Of a stretch of 64,000 bases of DNA, positions 19,101 to 26,306 are shown one piece after another; within the stretch, counting starts at the first letter, position 1; every line of letters begins with the position of its first letter. This stretch comes from Sulfidibacter corallicola (lineage in GTDB: Bacteria > Acidobacteriota > Holophagae > Acanthopleuribacterales > Acanthopleuribacteraceae), in NCBI RefSeq assembly GCF_017498545.1, contig NZ_CP071793.1, positions 11,092,256 through 11,156,255 on the forward strand, read 5' to 3'. The notes below the pieces were generated by a model that was given only the letters and a program-made list of their open reading frames with translations, was not told where the DNA came from and did no database searches. The translations under genes and the position numbers were made by a program.

Positions 19101-21658
19101 AAGCCTTTCCCAAGCGTGTCAAACACATCATCCGAAGTCTGGAAAAGGAAAATGGCCTGGTGAATCTGGCCGACACCCTGCGTAGCTTCATGGCAACCCA
19201 TGGCCTGATTGACAACCGCGAAATCTTGCTCAAACCGCAGAACCTTTTTCTGATACCGGCCGTGCCGAACCAACAGACATGGCTTTGCGCCAATTGTCAC
19301 ACTTTACACTTGGTTCGCGATTTGGCCTGGTGCAGCAATTGCCTTCAAATGCTGCCGGAGCAGGGTCAGAAGCTCGGCAATCTGCTTGCCGAGCAGGACG
19401 ATTACTACCGCTATCTGGCGTATGCGCAACAAAACCCCTTTCGCCTTCACTGCGAAGAACTCACTGGCCAGACCGACAAAGCCGACACTCTCGATCGCCA
19501 ACGTTGGTTCCAGAATCTTTCACTGAATGATCGACATGAGCCAAGCCAGGTCTTCGATATTGACTTGCTGAGTGTTACCACAACCATGGAAGCCGGCGTC
19601 GATATTGGCGGCCTAAAGGGAGTGCATCTAGCCAACATGCCGCCCAGGCGCTTCAATTACCAACAACGAGTAGGCCGCGCCGGCCGGCGCGGCAGTGCAT
19701 ACTCCCTCGCTCTAGTAGTGGCGAGAGGACGCACTCATGACGAGTTCCATTACGCTCAACCTCGCAATATGACGGCAATGAAGCCACGATCCCCCTATTT
19801 GGACATGAAGCGCCACCAAATATTGCGGCGAGTCTTGGTCAAGGAAATTCTGTTTCAAGCTTCTCGTGATGCTGGCTTTTCGAAAAGTATCGGTTATTTC
19901 GAACCACCTCATGGATCTTTTGGGAATGCCAATCATTGGCGATCCCACTTTCGGGAGATCGTAGAGTACTACCTTAAAAATCAGCGTTCGGAAATGGAAC
20001 AAATCTTCACAGCGTTGGCACCCTACCCCGAACCCAGCATCGATAGGGACACCATCCTGGAAGATATTCTCGCGAATCTCCTAGCGGATATCGACAGAGT
20101 GGCAGATGATGACAATCGCTATCCCCAGGAACAGCTCAGCGAGCGGCTGGCCAATGCCGGTATTCTTCCTATGTTTGGGTTTCCCACACGTACCCGACGC
20201 CTTTACACAAACAGGCCTGTAAGTTCGCTTGACCAACACGCCATTGATCGCCCCATGGAAATGGCAATCGTCGAGTTCGCTCCGGGCCGCCAGCTGGTCA
20301 AGGACAAAGCGGTATACACGGCGGTAGGCCTGGCGGCCTACGAACGCAGTTTTAGAGGGATATGCGAAAAAGGTGGCGTCCCCGGATTAATTCAACTCCT
20401 ATCAGATTGTCCCGCTTGCAGATATGTTTTCATTACCGAAACCTCTCAACTACCATATGGCTTCAAAGTCGAACCCAATAGGAAATCCCTTGAACCGCCA
20501 TTTGGTTTTTGTCCTAATTGCAACTATGCGCAGTTAATCCAAGCAAAATCAATTCAGCCCGCCGGGTTCGTTTCGGAGCCGGGGACTCAGCTCGATTATG
20601 ATGCCAAACTTGATTTTTTTCCTGGATCAGCTGAATTGCGCATCTCAGGCAACTCTTGTTCAGAATTGTTGCCAGATAGGATCCAAAACCTAAATATTCG
20701 TTCGGAAGAAGGTCAGGCTGTTGTCACCAGCTTAGATACCTCTCTGGAATTCAAGTTCAAAACTCTGAAGAAACAAAACATCTGGGTGGCTGTCGATTTC
20801 TTGACCCCGCAAAGCATTTGGCGCGACCAGATCCCGGAAAAAGACGAAGGAACTGCACTTCGGCTGGCCGCTGTTCATTCAACTGATACACTGTTGTTGC
20901 ATTTCCATCGAATTCCCAAGACCTTGGATCTGACCTTAGTGGGTCCGAAGTCAACACTCGCCGCACACGCAGCATTCCAGTCTTGGGGCGATCTCATTTG
21001 TCGGGTTGCCGGTAAATTCCTGGATGTGGACCCTTCCGAAATTACCGCCAATTACCGAGCCATCAAGCATCAGGGTATCATGACCGGAGAAATCGGATTG
21101 GCGGATACTCTGGAAAACGGGGCGGGCTATTGTCCCCACCTCCATCGCCACCTACACGAAGCTTTGATCGAGCCATTACAACCCGGCAAAGAGCAATACC
21201 AAACTCTGTTGGTCGGTTCCGGCCTAGCAATATCGGGAAGAAGTGGCGGCCACGCGTCCCAGTGCAAGGGCTCCTGCTATGATTGCCTACGCGGCTACGA
21301 CAATATTCGTCATCATCCAATCTTGGACTGGCGTTTGGCAATCGACTTGGCTCACCTCGCCAACGATAGAAAAGCGGCTATCGACTTGGCCCAACCTCAT
21401 TGGGAAGGAATGGACGAACTAGCGGCTAAAAGCATCGCAGCTGTGGATCCCGACTGGAAAGCAGAGAAGGCTGGATCGGTTTGGATTGTCAATACCGGCA
21501 ATCGAGAGCGTGGTCCCTTCCTCCCCAAACACCCGCTGTGGTCTGAATACCATCAACAACTGATTGACTGGAAAAAAGAATTCGGTCTCAGATCCAATTT
21601 CTTCTCTATCTTCGAAGCTCTTCGTCGCCCTGGCCGTGAGGGGCTGCGCCTCCAATAG
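16109..21658 (+). CDS. DruE-like giant helicase with DUF1998-type C-terminus
   Basis: 1849 residues, cytoplasmic. SF2 helicase lobe 1: Walker A 'TTGTGSGKTE' (K120), 'ALFLYPLNALAEDQM', DELH at about 312-315 in 'HLVIDELHMHRG'. Lobe 2: 'TTTMEAGVDIGGL' (about 1156-1168) and 'QQRVGRAGRRGS' (about 1185). The lobes are separated by a very long insert with several Cys pairs (near 527, 555-575, 697, 1060-1075) that look like zinc ribbons. More CxxC pairs are near 1434 and 1468. The C-terminus has 'SQCKGSCYDCLRGYDNIRHH' (about 1715-1735), the four-Cys signature of DUF1998/MZB domains seen in MrfA, DISARM DrmB and Druantia DruE. Length and architecture match DruE best. It probably translocates on or remodels invading DNA. 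Last gene of the four-gene operon. Confidence 0.9.
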   Translation: MIDSPIQIARDLKNIYLKYLKSSFPLRHPLLERERHTLLAETGVLAQPPMMEPIKKYQGDTTLTEMGSLYRDLDGLTRQGLFWNESGQPRALFPHQVRALKAVVEEKKHMVVTTGTGSGKTECLFLPILQHLLAEKRGEDLRKERHQPAVRALFLYPLNALAEDQMVRLRKALNTQAVRHWLDFHMEPNFRIRFGRYIGQTPVSGDRSETKKSELRKARKKEQTDRQKLSAFKDKDLYRFEALSLRSCDLDPGSAELFSRWDMQDRPPDLLITNHSMLNIMLMRAIEADSIIAKTRDWLAGDRSRLFHLVIDELHMHRGTPGSEVAYLLRLLLHRLGLQPNSPQIRILASSASLVESDLECRQYINEMFALGLDATDREAFVQKVCLIGDEATTFSGTPQPFTRQQALAFQSLAAVSEGSQTVNEFLKRVSQNSRDADSKIENMATAIRHWKVPQHFLQLCQKGPTTLENIAAKLFGPLKLNDALLAAEGFVNSLLLSKDDKDKFQTNLMPLRFHLFFRSLNGLWACTNPNCDLVVDPLQGQRPFGKLYTKPRMVCGCGSRVLDVLTCRSCGEVFLGGYKYQEGEQADPCLERSYKLVHDQPNYERAQPLSGFQRAYASYAVFWPSQKPPHKKTWKRRSRKHSWERSSLLPRNGALEIGLKNGPNLDWQSGWAFQIDEINKPDPDGNVAPPSAFPACCPNCEEQWIPPRLQKDRPWQQDPSPIGFHFTPAQRLNQILADELLRHWGENRKLITFTDSRQEAAKLSAGLEQFHAWDLVRHFLVRSLDQVTSEFDAFLKYFELGPRALNTQEKQHYRNYQRHNPNNALLLRDYFEEMLEPGSKEERNAKELISKSQGPFAMGPISQMVGSKLLALGICPGGPKSSFAEHKWWELYQFEVDSVHKRDDLTPQQKILSDNISKTLLEECVKTLFDQKRRSWEMLGLGRVTIDPQLLQMFNPSGLEIVKWRGLIDLAIRILGEHRRILFSTIEKYPQTGFLREAFPKRVKHIIRSLEKENGLVNLADTLRSFMATHGLIDNREILLKPQNLFLIPAVPNQQTWLCANCHTLHLVRDLAWCSNCLQMLPEQGQKLGNLLAEQDDYYRYLAYAQQNPFRLHCEELTGQTDKADTLDRQRWFQNLSLNDRHEPSQVFDIDLLSVTTTMEAGVDIGGLKGVHLANMPPRRFNYQQRVGRAGRRGSAYSLALVVARGRTHDEFHYAQPRNMTAMKPRSPYLDMKRHQILRRVLVKEILFQASRDAGFSKSIGYFEPPHGSFGNANHWRSHFREIVEYYLKNQRSEMEQIFTALAPYPEPSIDRDTILEDILANLLADIDRVADDDNRYPQEQLSERLANAGILPMFGFPTRTRRLYTNRPVSSLDQHAIDRPMEMAIVEFAPGRQLVKDKAVYTAVGLAAYERSFRGICEKGGVPGLIQLLSDCPACRYVFITETSQLPYGFKVEPNRKSLEPPFGFCPNCNYAQLIQAKSIQPAGFVSEPGTQLDYDAKLDFFPGSAELRISGNSCSELLPDRIQNLNIRSEEGQAVVTSLDTSLEFKFKTLKKQNIWVAVDFLTPQSIWRDQIPEKDEGTALRLAAVHSTDTLLLHFHRIPKTLDLTLVGPKSTLAAHAAFQSWGDLICRVAGKFLDVDPSEITANYRAIKHQGIMTGEIGLADTLENGAGYCPHLHRHLHEALIEPLQPGKEQYQTLLVGSGLAISGRSGGHASQCKGSCYDCLRGYDNIRHHPILDWRLAIDLAHLANDRKAAIDLAQPHWEGMDELAAKSIAAVDPDWKAEKAGSVWIVNTGNRERGPFLPKHPLWSEYHQQLIDWKKEFGLRSNFFSIFEALRRPGREGLRLQ

Positions 21659-21815
21659 GCTTAATGAACAACAGTTATGGGCATGATCCAAAACCTGTAC
21701 CAGGATACTCTCGACAAAGATGGCAGCTTTTTGTCGCGGCCTTTACCTCAACCCGGGCATGATGGGTCGAATTTGAAATCAGCCAACTCGACGCAGGTGT
21801 AACAATCAATCAAAA

Positions 21816-21828
21816 CGTTTGAATCAAA
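21816..21828 (+). repeat. Right copy of 13-bp direct repeat bounding the island
   Basis: CGTTTGAATCAAA, identical to 10289-10301, about 160 bases past the helicase stop in a 275-base gap that otherwise shows no gene. Composition returns to GC-rich just after it. Confidence 0.5.
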
Positions 21829-21933
21829 ATCTTTAAGAGTAAGATACTTTCTCTTGAAAATGGAACCTCCATATTGGAATTCCTAAGAGATATTCATCCG
21901 GCGACAGGACGCCCCCGGATGAATCACCCTAAA

Positions 21934-23312
21934 TCACTCCGATTCGAACACGAAGCGATCTACGTTGAAGTTGTTGCGCGGTGCCTCATCGACCGCGAAG
22001 GTCATGACGTAGGTGCCCCGCTCGAAGTAGAAGCTCGACGCCACCTCGAAAGAGGTGTAACGGGAATGGCTGCCCGTCTTGGGTACCTCCACCACCTCGG
22101 TGTCGCCCGCCCCCTCGAACTCGAGATGGAAGCGGCCGGCGGGCTTGTAGGGCGAGGCCACCTCGGCCGTGATGCGGTAGTAACCCTCACGCGGAAAAGT
22201 CACCGCGTAGCGAACCCACTCGGGGTACCGAATCCAGGCCAGCCCGAAACCGCCAGGCTCGCCCGTGGCCTTAATGTCCACCCCCTCGCCGGGACGGTAA
22301 TCGCCCCCGCGATTGACCGCGTCCACGTCGTGGTAGGCGAAGCCCTCACCGCCGTGCAGGCAATCTTCGGCCTCGACCACCAGGGTCACCGGATCCAGCG
22401 CGTCGCGCTCATCGAGGTACGCCACCAACTCTCGCGGCCGATCGGTTTGAATCATGTTGAAGCCCTTGTCCAGGTGCCACCCCCAGCCGGAATCCGGACC
22501 CTGCATGGAACGATGGTCTGTCCGCCCGCCGCAGATACTCGACCACAGTGTGCTGACCCACAACCGGCTTCTCCCGCGGATCGAGTCCAACACAGCAGGG
22601 TCGACGACGAAACTGGTCTCGCTCGAGAACGCGAGGATGATCACTTCGGACGCTACCTGATCGAGCATGTCCGGCACGGAATCCAAGTTCCCGCCGCCCA
22701 CGCGATGCATGTACAGTGGACGTGGCTCTTTACCTTCTACGAACGCCGCGACCTGGCTAACCGATGCGTCGCTCTTGAACAGGCAGTGATCCACCATGTC
22801 GTGAGCCACCAACAGGTCGTACACCTGGTCGCGATAGCTCCACGACTTGTCCGGGTACAGCAACGCACGACCCCGCACCGCCTCCAGCGCCTCTTCCAAG
22901 GTCGGCACGCGGTAGTCGGTAATGCCGGCGGAAGCACCACCAGCCCCTCCTTCAAGCGAAGGGCGCGCACCTCGGCCAGGGTTTTGGAACCAACCGTTCT
23001 TTCCCCATCCGTGGTGCGGTTGACCTGGTAATCGTGCATCAGCACCAGGTGACCATCGCTGGTTTTCTTGAGGCCGACCTCGACGATGTCCACACCGAGC
23101 GCGATGGCGTTCTCGATCGCGGGAATCGAGTTCTAGGGAAAGGCTCGCCAATGACCGCGATGGGCGATCGACATGTTCCTCGCCTCGCGCGAGCGATCGA
23201 GCAGGTCTTCGTGAATCTCGGCGAAGGATCGCGTCGCGGCTTCGGCGGAAACACAGAAAAACGAAAGCAAACTGAAACAGGCCGACACTAAGAACAATTG
23301 AAAACAAGTCAT
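21934..23312 (-). pseudogene. Secreted glycerophosphodiester phosphodiesterase-CBM6 gene, disrupted
   Basis: The ATG at 23312 opens a signal peptide (MTCFQLFLVSACFSLLSFF) and the GDPD start 'SIAHRGHW'. An in-frame TAG then replaces what should be Glu in 'FP-E-NSIPAIENAIALG'. Past the stop the same frame gives 'DIVEVGLKKTSDGHLVLMHD', the GDPD metal-binding segment. At the G run near 22943-22950 one base is missing and the sense continues in another frame with 'GITDYRVPTLEEALEAV' and 'RALLYPDKSW'. The last 150 residues are a CBM6/35-like carbohydrate-binding module ('EAEDCLHGGEGF', 'RYAVTFPREGYYRITAEVAS', 'NNFNVDRFVF'). The total length is one base short of a whole number of codons. Two lesions point to a pseudogene, unless they are sequencing errors. 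Confidence 0.8.
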
Positions 23313-23500
23313 GAATATCCCTTGCTGAAATGAATTGAAGATGGTGTCGCGGTCACGGATCACCGCCAGGGCGGAGCATAGGCAACGGCGAAGACCGCGT
23401 TTCGCGCGCATGAAATGTTCTGTTGGATATCAAAAAAGATCGCCATCGGGAATCCGCCACACCGGTACATCCGAGGCCGCCCGGCTGGTTGGGTAGAGCA

Positions 23501-23549
23501 TTAAATGTAAAGCCTGGTTGACATTTCGACAACGAGACCTTACACTTAA
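23501..23549 (+). promoter_or_regulatory. Sigma70-type promoter with flanking inverted repeat
   Basis: TTGACA (23518-23523), 17 bases, then TACACT (23541-23546). An 11-bp inverted repeat brackets it: TTAAATGTAAA (23501-23511) and CTTACACTTAA (23539-23549), the second covering the -10 box. This looks like an operator for the XRE regulator encoded second in the operon, giving autoregulation. Confidence 0.7.
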
Positions 23550-23592
23550 CAGAGTCAAGCTTGCTTTACTTTTTATCAAGGAGATTCAACAC

Positions 23593-24021
23593 ATGAAACA
23601 ACCCGGCCCCGCGACCGATTCCTATTGCCAAAGTCCCCAACGCGATCGCCACAACAAATTCCGCTTGAACGGCTGGGGACTCGCCTGGGTCGCCTCCTGG
23701 CTGTTGTCCCTTTACGGCATCAAATTCCAATGGCTGTCGTCTTCCGCCCTCGCGATCACCGCTATCGCCGTCACCACCGCCCTCGGCATCGCGATGATGT
23801 TCGCCTACCGCCGCTACCTCCGCGAAACCGACGAGCTGCGCCGCAAGATCGAGCTGGATGCCCTGGCCCTCGCCGTGGGCGTGGCCCTGGTCGGTAGCGT
23901 CGCCTACTCCCTGCTCGTGCGCGCCGGCATCATGCTCGAAACCGGCATCTCGGTGTTCGTCATCCTGATCGCCGCAACCTACGTCGCGGGCGTACTCCTG
24001 GGCTATCGGCGGTACGCATGA
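23593..24021 (+). CDS. Four-helix membrane protein paired with XRE regulator
   Basis: The ATG at 23593 has AAGGAG nine bases upstream and gives 142 residues. After a polar N-terminus of about 30 residues there are four hydrophobic segments: 'LAWVASWLLSLYGI', 'ALAITAIAVTTALGIAMMFA', 'LALAVGVALVGSVAYSLLV' and 'TGISVFVILIAATYVAGVLL'. The charged loop between helices 2 and 3 ('RRYLRETDELRRKIELD') is typical of small membrane proteins encoded next to YozG-like XRE regulators. Its TGA overlaps the ATG of that regulator (ATGA). The pair probably senses or responds to membrane state; the exact role is unknown. Confidence 0.8.
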   Translation: MKQPGPATDSYCQSPQRDRHNKFRLNGWGLAWVASWLLSLYGIKFQWLSSSALAITAIAVTTALGIAMMFAYRRYLRETDELRRKIELDALALAVGVALVGSVAYSLLVRAGIMLETGISVFVILIAATYVAGVLLGYRRYA

Positions 24022-24221
24022 AGAACCGCCTCAAAATTCTCCGCGCGGAACGGGACTGGACCCAGGCTCACCTGGCGCAGCACCTCGACGTCTCGCGCCA
24101 GACCGTCAACGCCATCGAAAAGGGAAAGTACGACCCCAGTTTGCCGCTCGCCTTCCGCATCGCGCGCCTGTTCGGCACCACCATCGAGGACGTGTTCCAG
24201 TACGAGGAAGGCCAGACCTGA
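24018..24221 (+). CDS. XRE-family transcriptional regulator (YozG-like)
   Basis: 67 residues, almost entirely a helix-turn-helix domain: 'RLKILRAERDWTQAHLAQHL' forms helices 1-2, 'VSRQTVNAIEKGKYDPSLPL' the recognition helix and loop. The end 'FRIARLFGTTIEDVFQYEE' matches the short YozG/XRE group that usually sits beside a small membrane protein. It overlaps that gene by four bases here. It likely represses the promoter at 23518-23546 through the inverted repeat around it. Confidence 0.9.
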   Translation: MKNRLKILRAERDWTQAHLAQHLDVSRQTVNAIEKGKYDPSLPLAFRIARLFGTTIEDVFQYEEGQT

Positions 24222-24595
24222 ACGCATCGGGGAAGAACGGCTCGGGTGGTTCGGAAAGGCCATGGATCCCCATGCGGGATCAAGAACCCGTGTCCAGGCC
24301 GTCACCCTGCAAGGAGAAATGAGTATTCATTCATACACTTGCGGGCTTCGAAAAAATCGGGATAACCCACACAACATCGGTACTGACGGGACTTACAGTC
24401 TACACCCGGTTTTCCGTCTCTTCCGCGTCCTCGTTTTTTATTTCGAACACTCCATTTCTCGGCACTCACTAAAATTGACATCCGCTCCACATCGGGCTAT
24501 GCTCTGGGTCTTAGAATTCACACATCAAACCGTGAAAGTCCCTTCCAGCTCTGCCGTTTGGAGCTGTATGCGATCGAATTTAGGAGTGTTTCGTC
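24222..24595. other. Intergenic region upstream of HMG-CoA reductase
   Basis: About 370 bases. Apart from the promoter at 24475-24503 (listed separately) I see no gene, RNA or repeat. Confidence 0.5.
24475..24503 (+). promoter_or_regulatory. Sigma70-type promoter of the HMG-CoA reductase gene
   Basis: A perfect TTGACA at 24475-24480 is followed after 17 bases by TATGCT (24498-24503). The predicted transcript would have a leader of about 85 bases before the ATG at 24596. Confidence 0.75.
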
Positions 24596-26134
24596 ATGAA
24601 AATACCTTCAATGCTCCTCAAGAGGATGTATACCTTTGCCTCTCTGAGAAATGACGCGGAAGGATGCCGTTTCAGCATCAAGAATCGTTTGGCAGACGCC
24701 GTTCTGTACAAACTGATCGAAGTCAAGATCGATGGTCAGGCAATCGATCTGGAAACGATCACCATTCAGCTCGAAGATTCCACGCGAATCATGGCCCCCA
24801 AGGTCACCAGAGACAACCCGATCGATTTTCCCATCCGCAAAGTGCTGCACGTTCGGATGGGGGGGCTGAAGGTTGCCACGGGCAAACACAAGATCAGCCT
24901 GAATTTCGAGTCCTCTTACGGCGCCCTGTCCTTCGCGGTCGAAGACAGCATCGCCGACCGTCCCCTGGATCGCGTGACGGTTCCCTACGACAAGGAAAAT
25001 GACTACGCTCCCAAAGCGATCGCCGAACGGCGCAAGTTCATCGAAGAATTCGGAAACGGCACGCTGGAACACGTATCGCAATACAGCTTCGACCCCGAAC
25101 TCCTGCGCGGCAATATCGAGAACTTCACGGGTGTGGCCCAGATCCCCATCGGGTTCGCCGGCCCGATCAAAATCAACGGCGAGCACGCCCAGGGCGAGTT
25201 CGTGGTGCCCCTGGCCACGACGGAAGGCACCCTGGTGGCGTCCTACAATCGCGGCATCAAGGTGCTGAACCTCTCCGGCGGCGTCAAGTGTACCGTCGCC
25301 GCGGACTGCATGCAGCGCGCGCCGGTGTTCATCTTCGAAGATGCCCGAGCCGCCCGCGAATTCAAGATCTGGGTGGACGAAAACATCGAGCCGATTACGG
25401 AAGCCGCCGAATCCACCTCGCGCGTCGCCAAGCTGCAGTACATCGACACCTACCTCGCCGGCAAGTTCGCCTACCTGCGTTTCAACTACGAAACCGGTGA
25501 CGCCGCCGGACAGAACATGGTCGGTCGCGCTACCTTCGCCGCCTGCTCCTGGATTCTGGATCACGCCACGAACATCAAGAAGTTCTACCTCGAGTCCAAC
25601 CTGGCCACGGACAAGAAACACTCCCAGGTCAACATCATGCGCACGCGCGGCAAACGCGTCATCGCCGAAGCGGTCGTCAAGCGCGAGGTACTGATCCAGC
25701 AGATGCGCGTCGATCCGGAAGGGCTCTATTACCACTCGAACATCTCCAACGTGGGTGCCATGCTCTCCGGCGCCAACAACAACGGCGCCCACTCGCCGAA
25801 CGGCATCACCGCGATGTTCATCGCCACCGGGCAGGACGTCGCCAACGTAGCGGAAAGCTCGGCCGCCATCATCTACTCGGAACTGACCGCCGAAAAGGAC
25901 CTCTACATCTCCATCACGATTCCCTCGTTGATCGTGGCGACCTACGGCGGCGGCACCGGTTTGCCGACCCAGCGCGAGTGCCTCGAGTCGATGGATTGCT
26001 TCGGCCGCGGCAAGGTCAAAAAACTGGCGGAGATCATCGCGGCGGTCACGCTCGCCGGCGAAATCTCGCTCGGTTCGGCCATTTCGTCCCTGGATTGGGT
26101 GTCTTCGCACGAGACATACGGCCGCAATCGTTGA
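24596..26134 (+). CDS. Hydroxymethylglutaryl-CoA reductase, class I-like
   Basis: 512 residues; AGGAG ten bases before the ATG. The enzyme reduces HMG-CoA to mevalonate for isoprenoid synthesis. All four catalytic residues of the class I enzyme can be placed: Glu210 in 'PLATTEGTLVASYNRG', Lys340 in 'NLATDKKHSQVN', Asp414 in 'ATGQDVANVAES' and His505 in 'WVSSHETYGRN' near the C-terminus. 'GDAAGQNMV' is the nucleotide-binding segment. No membrane anchor precedes the catalytic part; instead residues of about 1-125 form an extra, probably beta-rich, domain before 'RKFIEEFGNGTLEHV'. The neighbours downstream are a UbiB-like protein and an ABC exporter. No other mevalonate gene is in the window. 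Confidence 0.9.
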   Translation: MKIPSMLLKRMYTFASLRNDAEGCRFSIKNRLADAVLYKLIEVKIDGQAIDLETITIQLEDSTRIMAPKVTRDNPIDFPIRKVLHVRMGGLKVATGKHKISLNFESSYGALSFAVEDSIADRPLDRVTVPYDKENDYAPKAIAERRKFIEEFGNGTLEHVSQYSFDPELLRGNIENFTGVAQIPIGFAGPIKINGEHAQGEFVVPLATTEGTLVASYNRGIKVLNLSGGVKCTVAADCMQRAPVFIFEDARAAREFKIWVDENIEPITEAAESTSRVAKLQYIDTYLAGKFAYLRFNYETGDAAGQNMVGRATFAACSWILDHATNIKKFYLESNLATDKKHSQVNIMRTRGKRVIAEAVVKREVLIQQMRVDPEGLYYHSNISNVGAMLSGANNNGAHSPNGITAMFIATGQDVANVAESSAAIIYSELTAEKDLYISITIPSLIVATYGGGTGLPTQRECLESMDCFGRGKVKKLAEIIAAVTLAGEISLGSAISSLDWVSSHETYGRNR

Positions 26135-26223
26135 TCGATCCGGCTGAGGCGAACCGGCGCGGCGTTACGGAACCGCGCCGATCCGCCATTTGAATTCAGC
26201 CGGTTAAACCAAAACTTCAGCTA

Positions 26224-26229
26224 TATAAT
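26224..26229 (+). promoter_or_regulatory. TATAAT box just before terminator
   Basis: CTATATAAT ends five bases before the hairpin at 26234. It could be a promoter for the UbiB-like gene at 26307, whose transcript would then begin with the hairpin. No good -35 is seen. Confidence 0.3.
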
Positions 26230-26233
26230 AGGG

Positions 26234-26274
26234 GGGCACCGGGCGCACAGGCGAGCTCGGTGCCCTTTTCGTTT
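26234..26274 (+). terminator. Intrinsic terminator after HMG-CoA reductase
   Basis: GGGCACCG (26234-26241) pairs with CGGTGCCC (26258-26265) over a 16-base loop and is followed by TTTTCGTTTT. It lies about 100 bases past the HMG-CoA reductase stop. Confidence 0.75.
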
Positions 26275-26306
26275 TCCCCATTCGATTTTGTGATCAAGGA
26301 TGGCCT

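Noticed and set aside
24608..26110. A 500-residue open frame antisense to the HMG-CoA reductase gene
   Set aside because: Low-complexity Arg/Gly/Val/Asp composition and no motif; the sense frame has all catalytic residues.
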